64,000 nt of DNA from Aspidiotus rigidus. Its lineage: Eukaryota > Arthropoda > Insecta > Hemiptera > Diaspididae. The translations under genes were made by a program, and so were the position numbers. The stretch spans positions 22,557,001-22,621,000 of the forward strand of contig JAVHKY010000004.1 of assembly GCA_035079385.1 (NCBI GenBank), written 5' to 3'. Shown here in pieces: positions 19,031 through 31,429 of the stretch. The first letter of the stretch is position 1. Every line of letters starts with the position of its first letter. The notes under the pieces were generated by a model. The model worked only from the letters and a program-made list of their open reading frames with translations, was not told the DNA's origin and searched no databases.

Positions 19031-21947
19031 TACTTGAATTCATCAGGGCGATAGTCTGCCAGAACTACAGTCCACTCAACAGTAGGATGGAATTTCACCA
19101 ACCTTTGCTGAGTATGGAAAGCAAGTTCCGGGGTAAGATTACGCAATAGTATAGTAACAAACTGGAAAAACGTAGTTGTTAGTGGTGAATTTTCTGAGAT
19201 AGGAAGCCCTCAAGACTTGCAATACTATCTTGCAATACTATGGGTGTAGGAGGCGGAAGGAAGGGCAAGTAACATTAAATTTGATCCAGTCGGTTTCATA
19301 CATTTCAACTCTTGTAAATACACCTTCAAAAATATAAATTCCACCCTTCCTGCAACTCCGCCAAATTCCACGGAGAACATTTTGATCGCCCCCATGACGT
19401 CACCAGCTGTTAACGTCGCATTAGAAGAATTCGTTCTTCTAATTGAGAACACTTCTGCTGCATATTTACAGTTCTTATTTCTGAAATTTCGGAAGCAACG
19501 CGCTTTGTTTTCTTCTCATATTTGGTTTCTTTGTCGGTGTTTGGTGTTGCATTCGAGACCTAAGTTCGTGAAATTCCGGTTCTATTCCGATTGTAAGAAT
19601 ACGACTAAGAAACTGGAAAATTATATGAGGGAGAAAGAGATAAGAACGGAGTTGCGGAGATGGTATGGTAAATATAATATTACGACTAGATTGAACTTTT
19701 TGGTCCATTCGAGACTCCCCAGTATGCTCCCCCCCCCCACAAGTTTGATTACTTTATGCGTGACGTCAATGAAAAGTTTCGACAGTTTGAGGTGAACCTA
19801 AAGAAGAAAAATAGGAAGTTGTCCTCCCTAATGAATGATAACTTTGATGTGGTTGAGGAAGGGATGAGTGACAGTGTTGTCGTTCAGAAATTCCAACCCC
19901 CCCCCCGCCTCATAAATAAAAATCAGGTGGGTTTTTAATAATGACGAAAACGCAATCCTTGAGAAAGGTTTTAAATTCAGTCTACCTCCCCTCAAGAAGG
20001 ATGAAACCTTGACCAATGTTATTGCGGATCTTGCTAGTTAAAATTGGGCCTGGTTTTAATGCCCACAATGTCTGTACTGAGATAGTCCACAATAATCCCC
20101 TCCCTCTCATGAGTAACAAATTGGGAGGAGTGATCCAAGGTTTAAAGAGGAAGATTAAGGAGGGAGATTTAATCGTCACTAAGGCTGACAAGGGGAATGC
20201 TTGCTGTGGTGATGGAGAAATGCGCTTATTCTTCTAACGTCCACGAAGTGCTCCAGCAGTGTGGTGCTAAAGAGAGTGAGGATTTCAGCTCCCCTAAGCA
20301 TGTTGAAGAAGTTAGGTGTGTCATCAACAAGTATGAGGCTATTATCAAGACTCCAGCCATGAAAGAAGCCCTTTTCGTCGCATAAGAACAATACACCGAT
20401 GCAACCTGTGGTTTCATTTATCTCCTCTCCCACCCATCTTCTTGCCAAATTCCTGGACCGTTGGTTCAAACATCGCATTGATTTTAAATCTCCCCACTCG
20501 GTCTTAAATTCGGCCTCTTTAACTGATGTCCTGAAGGGTGTAAGTCCTCCTCCCGGGAACGACCATCTGCTCGTTTGATGTTGTTGGTTTGTTCCCGAAT
20601 ATTCCTAAGGCTACTTCTATCCAGCGTATGGGTGAGCTACGTGTCAAAGCCAACATTCCTCACAATGAGTTTCAAGAATTTTCCGATCTCCTGAATCTAT
20701 GCTGGTCACCCAATTATTGTAAATTCGAAGAGAAATTTTTCGAGGTCCCTGACTAAGTAGGGATCCTCATTGGATCACCTTTAGGCTCTCTCATCTCCGA
20801 AATTTTCATATCTAAGTTTGAACTTGACCTCTTTTCCTCGAACCAGGTGTTGCTTAATCATATCAACTACAATTGATGACGTTCTACGCACCTGGACTGG
20901 TCCTCCAGATCTCCTTGGTGAGTTTCTGAGGTAGCTCAATTCCTGGTACCCTTCCATAAAGTTTACTTTGGAAATAGGGGTATTTTTCATCAACTTTTTG
21001 GATTTGTCGATCTCTGTAATAGACGGTATCCATAAGTTTGGAATTTACAGGAAAGATACTACGACCGATGTTTTAGTCCACGGAGGTTCGTTCGGTCCTG
21101 TTGCTCATAAGATGGCTGCTTTTAATAGCCTAGTTCACAGACTGACTCGCATTCCTTTGAGTCAGTCTGCTTTCAAGGAAGAATTACTCACAATAAAACA
21201 CTTGGCCAGAGTAATGGGGCCAATGTCGACGTTGACGTGATGGTTCGATGGAAAGTTACGAGAAGCCTTCTTGATTCCACAATCTCCCTCCCCCGAGACA
21301 CGGTCCGTGATCGCCGTATGCTTTGGATCAGTCTTCCCTTCTTGGGGAAGTTCTCCCTCCAGTTGGGTCGGGCCCTCCGCCCGTTTGGCTTGAGACACGC
21401 GTTTTACAACCGCACCACAGTGAGAGGTTGTTTGTGAGGCTGAAGGACCCCATACCCGTTGATGAGAGGTGTGGTGTTTATAAGTTGGAATGTAGGGACC
21501 GTGGAGGCTTTTATACTGATGAGACCAGCCGCCAAATGAAATTTAGAGTAGCTGAGCACCTGATGTCTTGGAGGAAGGGACACTTAGGGGAGTCAGCTTT
21601 TGCTGATTATTTAATAAACAGTGGCCACAGCTTCCGTGAGGGATCCGAAAAGCTCCTCCATGAGGAGAATTCTTACCACAAGCGCATCGTCCTCGAGCAT
21701 ACAGAGATAATGCGTCATCTCAACACCGATGGCATTACTGTACTCAACTCGTACATTCCGGAAATGGCCTGATTAAACTGGTTTATGATTCACACCGCGA
21801 TTTCTCGTTTGGCCAGTCTTAATACCTTGTTTTTCTCTTCTGTTCGTCCTGAAGATGGTTTATTAACCAAAAGCGCTCGTCGTTTCAATTTTTTCTGCAG
21901 TCTGTATAGTTTACTTTCCCTTCGAAGTATTTGTCCTTTCGCTTTTA
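19031..21947 (+). mobile_element. Penelope-like element A, nearly full length but inactive
   Basis: Starts at TACTTGAATTCATCAGGG, the same start as copy B at 31430. Blocks in order: FSLPPLKKDETLTNVI region (about 19970), IVTKADKGN with a frame change near 20200, FDVVGLFPNIPKA (about 20580) after a frameshift at about 20560, a stop in place of DEVG (20755), a deletion that removes WHRYV before DDVL (about 20878), PFGLRHAFYN, then the GIY-YIG endonuclease CGVYKLECR, GFYTDETSRQMKFRV, ESAFADYLINSGHSF, LEHTEIMRHL (21465-21730). The tail has the hammerhead-like block at 21849. It lacks the catalytic YVDD tyrosine-valine and is dead. Confidence 0.9.
21849..21876 (+). ncRNA. Hammerhead-like core with damaged GAAA, PLE A tail
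   Basis: CTGAAGATGGTTTATTAACC is followed by AAAAGCGC, where other tails have GAAAGCGC. A G-to-A change in the core would be expected to inactivate a ribozyme. Confidence 0.35.
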
Positions 21948-24535
21948 TATATCCTTCCCTCAGACACAACAAAATCAATATGTATTATGGGTGGGGGAGA
22001 TAAGGTAAAGGATATTTGAAGGAGCAACAAGGCAGGTACCTGGAGGAAGAATATTACGACATCGTCATTTGTTTATTCTTGATTTAGGATTGGAAATCCA
22101 GAATCTCTGTTCTTGGCGGTTCATAAGAGAAGACCAAGTACGAACTCACACACCACTACTAGAGAACATACAATTTCACTTCGTACCTACAATCAAGGGC
22201 AAGTAAAGACTATACGTGCGCGAAGAAACAATGTTGAAAGATAGACCAAGGACCCAGGTAAGTAGATAATATGTACAGAGGGGATGAGTCACTAAAGAAT
22301 AAATCACTAACAAGAATTCTGACCATGGAAATGTATTCGTCGAAAAACCATATTAGGATAAAAAACGTACGAGAATTTTAAAAAATTCAATCACTTCTAC
22401 ACAGAAAAGGTGAATAATTTGATTGCTTTATTCCCAACAGATACTCGCTGACGTTTTTACGTATTAGTTAGCGTTCGTTGCGTGATATTTTGGCAATAAT
22501 ACACGATTAAAAATAGTTGACTTTATAATCGATGACATTCATTCACGATACCCTGCGAACGCATATTACAATCTTAAATATTATACGAGCTCCCTCGCGT
22601 TTCTTTGTGTTTCATGCGTAAGTCGAAGCCTCGAGCGAATATTTTTGACAGATAAAAATGCCATATAGACGATTCTGAATTTCGATAAAAAAGAAATAAA
22701 GTCAATACGCGCGAAATACCTGTATAATCGCGGAATACGCGATGGGGTGCGAATTTTGGCGTTCCTCGTCGCCCCCTTCTCCCACCCAACCATCGAAACA
22801 GATGAAAGGAGAGAGAATTTGTACGGAATATTTCAGCTGTAATATTCGCGGTAAATTTGAGCAGGCACTGAGTGGCAGGCGCAGCTGCCTCTTCTCCGAC
22901 GGTGGGTTGCGCCACTACCACCATGTGCTATCGGTAAAGCGACGACGACAATGAGGCGACGGCGAGGACAGAATGTGCCCGTGGAAAGTGGATGAAATGC
23001 TTCGAAGCAGTTACGCATTCCGTTTCTGCTGAAACAGCCACCGTAGCGTTGGCGTTTCGTCCCTCCTCCCCGGCGTATCGATTCAACGCAGCAGCAGCAG
23101 TGTAGCCTAAAATTTTCGAAGGAGAAAAAAACGCACGATTCGCGATCGGTCAGCAGAAATCTACCTACGTAGGCCTCGTATACAATTTTTTCCATAGAAT
23201 TAAATTTTTTTTTTCGCGTGACCGAAAACGATAAATAAAATTTTCATGTTCTAAATTTCTTTTTCTCTTCCTTCACATACGGCCTATTTTTTTTGTCCTC
23301 GTTGTCGATATTTTCGACGATGTATCGAGAGTAGTGCGTCGTAATAAAATTCGATCGTATTTAGGTACTTCGTATATTCACCGATTGCATTCCGCGAGCG
23401 GTCAAATTGCCGAATTCGACATTCTTATTTTTTATCGCGAAGACATCCATTAATAAACGTAATAGTATATCCGACAAAATGACGGCGAATCGAATTGCGC
23501 GACTTTTATAAAGGCTGTGATAGAAACGACGCGTTCGTTCGTATAATACAAATCCTACTGCAGACAATCTATTCAGCAAAAGTTATCGAGTAGAGTGTCA
23601 AGTTACAAGTTGAAGGATGCGATTAAAGTTTCACGTTCTACTATAAGGATACGTGTTTCTGTTTTACCTACCGCGCGATTTGATTTTTCTTTTTTCTTTT
23701 TCGAACGAAAGACTTTATTGAAATTTATAAGGGTTTACAAATCTATATAAAACGTGCTCGTAAAATACGCAATCGGAGCTGCCGAATTCGCTGTATTTCG
23801 AAAATCGAGTATTGCTATGAAAGATGTAAAGGGAGGATGGAACAGATGACACCCAAGGGTGTTACAAAAAAACACGATAGTCGATCAGCCCTCAGTTGTA
23901 CGGAGCTTGAGGTCACATGAACGTTACATCATCACCCTTATCTGAAGGTTAGTAATCAAAATTACAACAGCTTTGAATCGTATAGGACCGAAAATACCAG
24001 TTTTTAACAAATCCATCTACCTTCTTGTGAAGAACACAACTTGCATACCGAGATATTGAGGCCTGTTTTCGAGTGTATGAAAACTGAAATTAGATTGATG
24101 GCAGAACAGCGGCGTCTCGCGACCTTCTAGAACCCACCAATATCGAACAGATTTCATAATCCACACCGCTCAAAATTTCTATTCCTCGATTTTCAAACAA
24201 CCGCAGATCACGACAGGGTCCACGATGGTTCATCGACATACAAACATCCATAAGTCATACATGTCCACATTCGGCCAACCTCGTTTCATAGAATACAAGA
24301 GACGAGGAATCACATCTCTTATATCAAACGTTCCACCAGTCAAAAAGACACACACAATCCCGATAAAAACAAATCCGTACACAAAGAAAGAAAGGTGTGG
24401 AGAATCCAGCTCTCGCAAACTTTTATGGAGCTCCGAATACGACCCTGCCATGAGCCAAAACCAGTTCTAATCTGTTCTGGAAAAAAACGATCCCGAAGGC
24501 AAGCTCTTTCCTGTCAACCAAAGATGAGCACGTGC
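21948..24535. other. No gene recognised
   Basis: About 2.6 kb without a recognisable gene. The stretch 22740-23100 is more GC-rich than its surroundings and has many CG dinucleotides, as in some promoter regions, but I see no start codon context or splice pattern that I trust. Short frames at 24225-24470 have no known motif. Confidence 0.35.
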
Positions 24536-24539
24536 GCAA

Positions 24540-25145
24540 ACTGAAAACTCACGGGTTCTTTAACGGAGTTAGACGAGGGGTGGCAGGGAACCTGTTTTAT
24601 AAGACACGTGGGATCTGAAAATAGGCCCGACTTTGGAGTTACATCTTATAGGAGGGAACTTGAAAAAATTGATCTCTGACGTCACAAGGTTGACCTATGA
24701 CGTCATCAAACTGTGGTGTCACAGGGAGAAAAACAGGTTCCCTGTTAAAATTTTGACTCTCGAGCTTTATAGGATAGAAGAGAGAGTCAGAAAAATTTTG
24801 ACTCTCGAGCTATATATCATAGGAGGGGGATATAGAATGCCTCAGAAGGACGTTCAGAGTCTCATGTTGTTTGAAGCGTTGCATATCTGGCACATTAAAG
24901 GAGCTAAGTTAATTGGTGTATGAAACATTGCATAACTAATTACTCAACGGGGCTATCCTTCAGGCTACCTACACCGACCACCTTGTTAGGTATGATAGGA
25001 GGTGGACTTGGAAAATGTTCGAGCTCCGAGCTTTGTCGGCCGGCCGGACGACGGGCCTTTCTTCGACCCATTCCCCTATAAAACAGATTTCGCCCAGCCG
25101 GCGGACGTTTTCAAGCCCCCGATAAAACAGGTTCCCTGTTAAAAC
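24540..25145. mobile_element. Small dispersed TIR element (GGCAGGGAACCTGTTTTA family), compound copy
   Basis: Contains GGGTGGCAGGGAACCTGTTT (24584), then reverse copies AACAGGTTCCCTGTTAAAA (24732 and again 25126). The interior holds CTCGAGCTTTATAGG and CTCGAGCTATATATCATAGG, and, at 25040, CGGCCGGCCGGACGACGG. Related copies are at 35165-35440 and 53270-53345. No coding capacity. Two right ends suggest two overlapping or nested copies. Confidence 0.7.
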
Positions 25146-25149
25146 CCCC

Positions 25150-26013
25150 ACCTAAATATGGAACACATCACCAGGCCCATTCTCTGGGCTTCAAACCCTC
25201 CACAAAAACTGTATCAACAACTTCCAGGAGCTAAGTACGGAATTCCTCGAACAAGATTTTTATCCTAACCAATGAAAAACAGATATTATATCTTGACACA
25301 ACTCAATACAGGTTCCAACTCTTTGTTAGCCTCTTCTTATCGCTCTTTTGCAGCGACGTAGGCCAGAGAATTTTTCTGGGGAGAGTGGTTGAAGAAAAAG
25401 CGGGAAGACAGAAATGTTCCAAACAATTTTTGGGAAAATTAATCAGAATAAAATGTAATAATTTATTTATCTAGGGGTGGGGAGTTTCCGATGATGTACG
25501 CACATGGTGTCCACTGGAATTTCGAATACAAAATGCCTCATTTTTGACATTTTTTTCATACTCTCATAAACATCCAATCTGACTCATTCAGACCACCATA
25601 AAATTAATTTTTTAGAGAATGGATGCAATTTTGAAAAAATTTTAGAATATACGCTACCTGCATGCTTACATGCTCATTGGAGTTGAAAATATGCTATCAA
25701 TCTACAGGTTTTTGTACGTCTGGCAATTTAAGGCCCTACCAGGCTGGAAAAATGCACCTATACGAGCAGAAGTCTCCACTGGTTCCTGTTCCCAACTTCT
25801 AGAATTTGTTACCGTGTGAAGACCCACTCTCGCTTCGCCTCTAATTAGTAATGACCCTGACCTATTTTGGAAATTTGGAAAACTTGTTTGTCTGAACGCA
25901 ATTAATGACAGAGACTTGAGTTCGTTACACAAATTCGCTGGATTCCCTCAAACTTGTATTTCTGACAGAAGCGTCGCAAGGACAAGGCAAGATAGAATTT
26001 TTGCTATGGCTCT
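25150..26013. other. No gene recognised
   Basis: No named motif on either strand. The longest frame is 76 codons on the minus strand (25702-25932), without recognisable features. Confidence 0.35.
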
Positions 26014-26021
26014 GGTTGCCG

Positions 26022-26179
26022 CAGGGGTGCCGTGAGGCCATTTTTATGAAGATGATTCTTCGTAATCGTTTCTGAAAGGGGGGCATATAATTTTTTTTTT
26101 TACTTCTTCTTTTTTAGCTATAAGAAATTAAATTTTGAGGGGGTTTCTTCGTTGGACCAGGCGGATCACGGCACCCCTG
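26022..26179. mobile_element. hAT-type MITE, 158 bp, with perfect 8-bp target duplication
   Basis: Begins CAGGGGTGCCGTGA and ends TCACGGCACCCCTG, an inverted pair with the CAGGGG start known for hAT elements. It is flanked by GGTTGCCG at 26014-26021 and 26180-26187, an exact 8-bp duplication as hAT transposases make. The interior is T-rich and non-coding, so it is non-autonomous. Confidence 0.9.
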
Positions 26180-26187
26180 GGTTGCCG

Positions 26188-27340
26188 AGATAAATATGGA
26201 CGCTTCTACTCTCTTTATTGAGATTTGCCACCTGTAGAAGCACGAAGATTCAATACTCTTTTCCCATCACAAAACTTGTGACTGCACGTGGCTCCAATCC
26301 CTCCTCACTTCGGTCTAATGACCTTGACAAACTTAATAAACTATTTACCAGCAAACTCATTTTTGAAAAAAAATTAGATATAAAAATTAACGCGTACGAT
26401 ACCTCGTCCTCGTCCAATTCCATTATATGAATAATAACAACCAAAACTCACCTGAAACAAAGCAAAAGAAAATTCACATTAGAAAAAATATAATCTTATA
26501 TGTATTGTAAACTTTTCCTCAAGTAGGTAGCTTGAAGAGAATATTTTATTTTAGTTATAATCTACTGAGACATCTCTAGCCATTTCAACACTGGATCCAA
26601 TTCAAATTCACTAATTTATACTAATTTATTCTGAGCCAAAATATCTCAAAGACCAAATTCATAGACCACCGAATACTTTTTTCTTCACGCACCAAGAGTC
26701 AAAAATCCTTTCGCTATACCACATTAGACCACAAAAATAATTGTGAGATGTAAAATAGTCAAAATAAATACCCAATGTAAAAATAAAAACAAAAGAAAGA
26801 AAAAAAAAAATTCCAGACTGGGATTAGAAAGAAGTTTTATCGTCTAAAAGAAGAACCTTGCTAGCTCAGATTTGATGAATTCTTCGCTACTTTTATGACT
26901 TGCAAAAATATCCTGGCTCACAGTTTCGAGAATACATTCTCTGAGAGATCAATTTTAACATTTATGAACTATTAATAAAGGTCAACCTCTCAATTTCAGA
27001 AGGTTCACCAATTTTATTGAAAATCCAAGCATTTCTCTTTGACTTTTTTCCAGTTCCCTACAAAAGGCTACTCTGTATGGTGAGAGGTTCTTGAATGCTT
27101 TACTCACCATCAATGGCTCCACGAAGGAACTCTCGATGAGGAGGTAGGTTTTTAAAAATTACCAATAAAAATAAAAATACACAGCCGGGTACACTTTGCT
27201 TGATAGGAAGAAGAACGCCGACATATTGGGCGAGTTAAAAGCAAAACCAATCTAAAAAATTACCAGAGAAAATGGAGAGAACACATGGACCGGATCAAAA
27301 CAAATCCAGCAGAACACTCCAACAGGAAAAAGATCCAGAG
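26188..27340. other. No gene recognised
   Basis: AT-rich DNA with short frames only and no recognised repeat or RNA. Confidence 0.35.
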
Positions 27341-27344
27341 GCAG

Positions 27345-27670
27345 ACCGATATTTCACGCAGAAATCCTCTCAACGTCGATTTTATGTCGACTTATCGACC
27401 GATAATCGACTTCAAATCGACCCAGATTTAATTGTTTTCTTCTATATAGCGTTAGAATCAACCTCACGTCGTCGTCGATGTCTGATTGATATATGAGGTC
27501 AAGAACCTCATTTGCCAAGGCGATTTTTAGTCGACTTCTCCAAATTTTTTATAGACTTGAAATCGACTAATCTGTCGGGTCCGACGTCGATCTGGAGTCG
27601 ACTTCTCCAAATTTTTCCATCGACCTGAAATCGATTGCTCTGTCGCGTCGATTTTCTTTTCTGGCAATGT
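27345..27670. repeat. TCGA-rich repeat, copy 1
   Basis: Dense in TCGACTTCTCC, CGACTTGAAATCGA-type words, with a local near-tandem pair (TCGACTTCTCCAAATTTTT at about 27531 and 27598). It ends in TTTTCTGGCAATGTGG, whose reverse resembles the right edge of copy 2. Non-coding. Confidence 0.55.
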
Positions 27671-28489
27671 GGAAAATATTTTTGTACGTCTCTCCTTAAG
27701 TTTTGTAAATTTATGATGAATAAAAATAATTTTTATTTCGTGGTTTCTAGATTATTTTTTTATACAGCTTAATTGCCTGAGATACTCTTGAGGTCAATTA
27801 TTACGAATATCCCACGAGAGGTGACCAACCAATCCTACTTTCATTGTGAGGAATGAAGAACACGTCATTTGTGGGTTGATACGCCCTCTGAGTTTCGGGG
27901 TGTCTCATGGCCTCGGAGATAAACCTCATCTGTGAGTACTGCCTGTGACCTCTGAGCCTTGCAGGAACCAAGTTATTTGTGGGCTGACACCGGAGGCCTC
28001 TGAGCTTAGGGGTCGTCTGCGACTTCTTGTAATAATCTCTGAGTCTAGTAAGCCTCTTACTCGTCTGCTGCATCATACTTGTAGACAGTGTCGATCTAAC
28101 TAGATTAATTAAGGAGGAAATGCTCACACGTGATTTTCTCGTTCGTTATACCTTCACCCATCGTGCCCATAAGATCGCTCGCTTTACTCTGACAAACATT
28201 AAATAAAATATTATCCACACCCTTTTGAGTCTCGTACATTCTAACACTCGTTTCTTTATATTCAAATTCTACATGAAAGGACAAAAATACCTTGGCACAT
28301 TATGCTACAGGCAATGTATGCTGGTCGTCCTCAAATCGACCTCAAATTAACATCGACCTGGAGTCGATATACAACCTTCTGTGGGTTTGAGGACTTTGCT
28401 ACTCGCAGAGATAATGCCTATAGAGCCATAATAATTATACTGAGGACTATTGAGAATGTCAATCATGGAATTAATTCGATCCTCCAAGT

Positions 28490-28650
28490 TGCGGCTATTC
28501 ATAAGAAAACATACTCAAGAGGGTAAAGAAGAGCAAAAACAGCAGAAAATTACTCACAAGAGTAAGAAAATTGCAGTTTTCGCTGACCGAAAGCGCTTCA
28601 ACTTTTCAAAATTATTTCTGCATTTCTTCACCCTGGTGAATATATTTTCG
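28490..28650. repeat. Possible strongly diverged PLE-tail palindrome
   Basis: GCGGCTATTCATAAGAAAAC resembles the outer PLE tail GACGGCTATCCATAAAAAAC-like end on one strand, and ACCGAAAGCGCTTCAACTTT with a later TTTCTGCATTT resembles the inner tail on the other strand. The order matches the palindrome at 9979-10224, but the similarity is weak. Confidence 0.3.
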
Positions 28651-28669
28651 ATCTCAATAATGTTTGACC

Positions 28670-28950
28670 AGGGTTGCAATGGTCGAGTGGACTTCTTATC
28701 GACGTCGCTTTTTAGTCGATATCGTTATCTGATACCATGTGCTCATTTTTGACCCGATTCTGAAATCGTGTTAAGTTGTGCACTTCAAATTTACGAAATT
28801 TCGACGTCGACTCCAAGTCTTTTACCAATGAGCGACATATAGTCCACTCAAAACCGACGCTAACTCTCAGTCGACATCGATCGATAACATCAGGAGTCGA
28901 CTCAGACGATGAGTCCATGCTGGCGAAAAAAAGGGGTCGATTTTGAGTCT
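28670..28950. repeat. TCGA-rich repeat, copy 2
   Basis: Starts after AGGGTTGCAATGGTCGAG and ends at CATGCTGGCGAAAA. It has the same ATCGACGTCG and GGAGTCGACT vocabulary as copy 1, in roughly opposite orientation. Non-coding. Confidence 0.5.
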
Positions 28951-28989
28951 ACTTTCAGTCATTCTGATTTCGAGTCGAGTTATTTAATC

Positions 28990-31425
28990 GATTCATTTTT
29001 TTGTATATTATGCCCTTCAATTTCTCTATTGCTTGAAAACGATGATCTCGTGCAGTGATTATCAAACTCTGACCAAGTTTCAAACCACTGCTCCAATTTT
29101 AGAATCGATGAAAATGCATTCTTGAGAAGTTTTTTTACAACTCGAGTTTCCAAATTGATTCTGTCAAAATGTCGCCTCACCAATGGAAGAAAGATAATAC
29201 GTAGATACAGGAAAATGGGAATCACGCCGCCAACAAAATCTAGTCCGCATTTCACCATTATGAAAATGTGTAAAAACACATCAAAACAAAACAAGAATTG
29301 ACCATGAAGAGTCACGACCCCAATCCGTTATACGGGAGAAGAAATGTTGGCAAGCAGTAAAATCTTCTTTACTACATCTGCGCAAATTATGCTGACGACA
29401 TTTCGGAGCCTATGTACGTTCCCCTTTTCTTTTTTTTTTCGAAACGGAAATGAGGGTTGCGTTTACAAACGGCGCCCAAATTCGGTCTCGGGATTTTTGA
29501 AAAAAAAAAGAAAAAAATTACGATTACGAGTAATTATTAGACGATTATTTCTCATTTTCGTCACCGCGGAGTTTATCTTGGCGCCTAGGTTCGCTACCGA
29601 GACTAATTTTTGTTACGTTTCTTCCACATCTGGTGGAAGTACTCGACATGTAACCGTATACGAACACTTTTATTTGATCTGACGTCCCGTGAAGAACGCC
29701 TACGAACAAAGGAAGAAGATTTCCTTCCTGTTTTTCGATAGGTCTTTCCAAATCGATAATCATTTTCTTTCTTTCATACTCAATCCGAATCCACGGGTTT
29801 ACATTAGATTATCCCCGTACTATACGAAAAATACTCGAAAACGATCGTCTAGACCGCTTTTTCAGGCGTCACTGTCGAGGAGGATCCCGCGTGGATGGAC
29901 AAAAACACTAGAAAAAGTACCCTTCGTCCTTTTATTTACGACCAGAAACAGAGTTTTGAGTTCTGTACTCTAACTTTGGTCGTCTCAGAGGTGGTAAGAA
30001 ATTTGGCGTCGTATTCAACCACCTCTCGTGAAGCGGAGAGGTTGACGATAGCGATCGAACCCGTCTGAAGAGTTCTCTGCTTCCTTTCAAACTGCAGACA
30101 CAAGCTCTTGCACTCGATGTTAAAAGCAATTTAATATTGAATGAAGAATAATATGATAGAAAACTTCTTGCCGTCGACGTCTCGTCGCACGTCTAAAACC
30201 ACAAAACCGAATCAAAAACAATGAGAAAAAAAAAACCTTCGAATAAAATCAGCTGTCAAAGGCAGCAAAGACTACTGCACTCTCTCTAGAAAACAGAATC
30301 GAACCCCGATGTCAGAATAATATACTAGAAATAGGAATCGATTATTCGAAATACGATACACTACGTACACATAGCTGCATTATTTCAATATCCTATTTAT
30401 CCTACAATCGTGCACACAGAAATACGGCGCCAGCATCTCTCCGCGCTTCTTCTATTCCACTCTTCGCAAAAATTAATTTCATAAATTTTTTCACAAAGTG
30501 TTCGAGCACCCGCGTTCGAATTTTCTTCGATATTATAATGAAATTTTTTCCGCCAATTTTGTATTACGGGCGCACTGTACGAGAGCGCTCTACGAAATTG
30601 TATTTTGTCGTCGAGAGGAAGAAAAAAAAATTAATTTCGAATTAATTATACCAAAGAGGTAACAGCAGCGGTGAATTCGTTGAAGTGATTTATTTTGCTC
30701 GTTTTTTTTTTCCTTCCCTCCTGTACAACTACTGTAATATTTCGAGATTTTTTTCTCTTCTTCTTTCCTTTCTTCTATTTTTATTTTTCGCAATTTAATT
30801 GAAAGCGATGTCAAGAAGACGCGAACGTAAACGTCATGCTGAAACCTGGAGATAAATATGAGATAATTTCATTTTAATAGCGTCGTAATGCTGCCTGGAC
30901 AGCGTCAGAAAGAATAGACAAAAACTTGGTCGGTCGGTCGGCGATTAAGAATAAAAACGACCAAATCAGTCTTGTCAGGTAGAACTTGAGGTGAGAAAAG
31001 GAGTTGGAGAGCTCGAAGTGGAAGAAGAAAATATACGTACGTTGTTTGCTACACAAAAGCAGATGACTGCAGGCGAAAATTAAGCGTATAATGATTCCTT
31101 CCTCGCAATAAATGACTTTTTGTCTCGGCCGCGCGCGCAAAAAAAAAAGAGTATAGAAACAAAAGCGCGATACAGTGCAATGTACACATTTTACACTCGC
31201 TATTGACGAGGCACCGTCGTGAAAAGAATCCTACGAGTGTTAATAAATCATATCAACAATATGATATCTATTTACGATGTACCTACGTATCAAATGGCGA
31301 CGATTAATCAATGTTTCTCTAAATTCATGCGAACCCATAGCCAAATGAGCTTAAAATTTCGGCGATATTCGCTGGAATTCCAGTGAAAATTTTCTGAGGA
31401 ACCACGTTCTAATGAAGGTTTCCTG
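28990..31425. other. No gene recognised
   Basis: About 2.4 kb of unassigned DNA with homopolymer runs. Frames of up to 112 codons (29344-29682) have no motif and are rich in residues expected from random AT-rich DNA. Confidence 0.35.
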
Positions 31426-31429
31426 ACTA

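Noticed and set aside
19225..19452. Minus-strand frame shared with 31581-31841 as a conserved gene
   Set aside because: Both lie antisense in the 5' region of PLE copies A and B; they are alike only because the two elements are copies.
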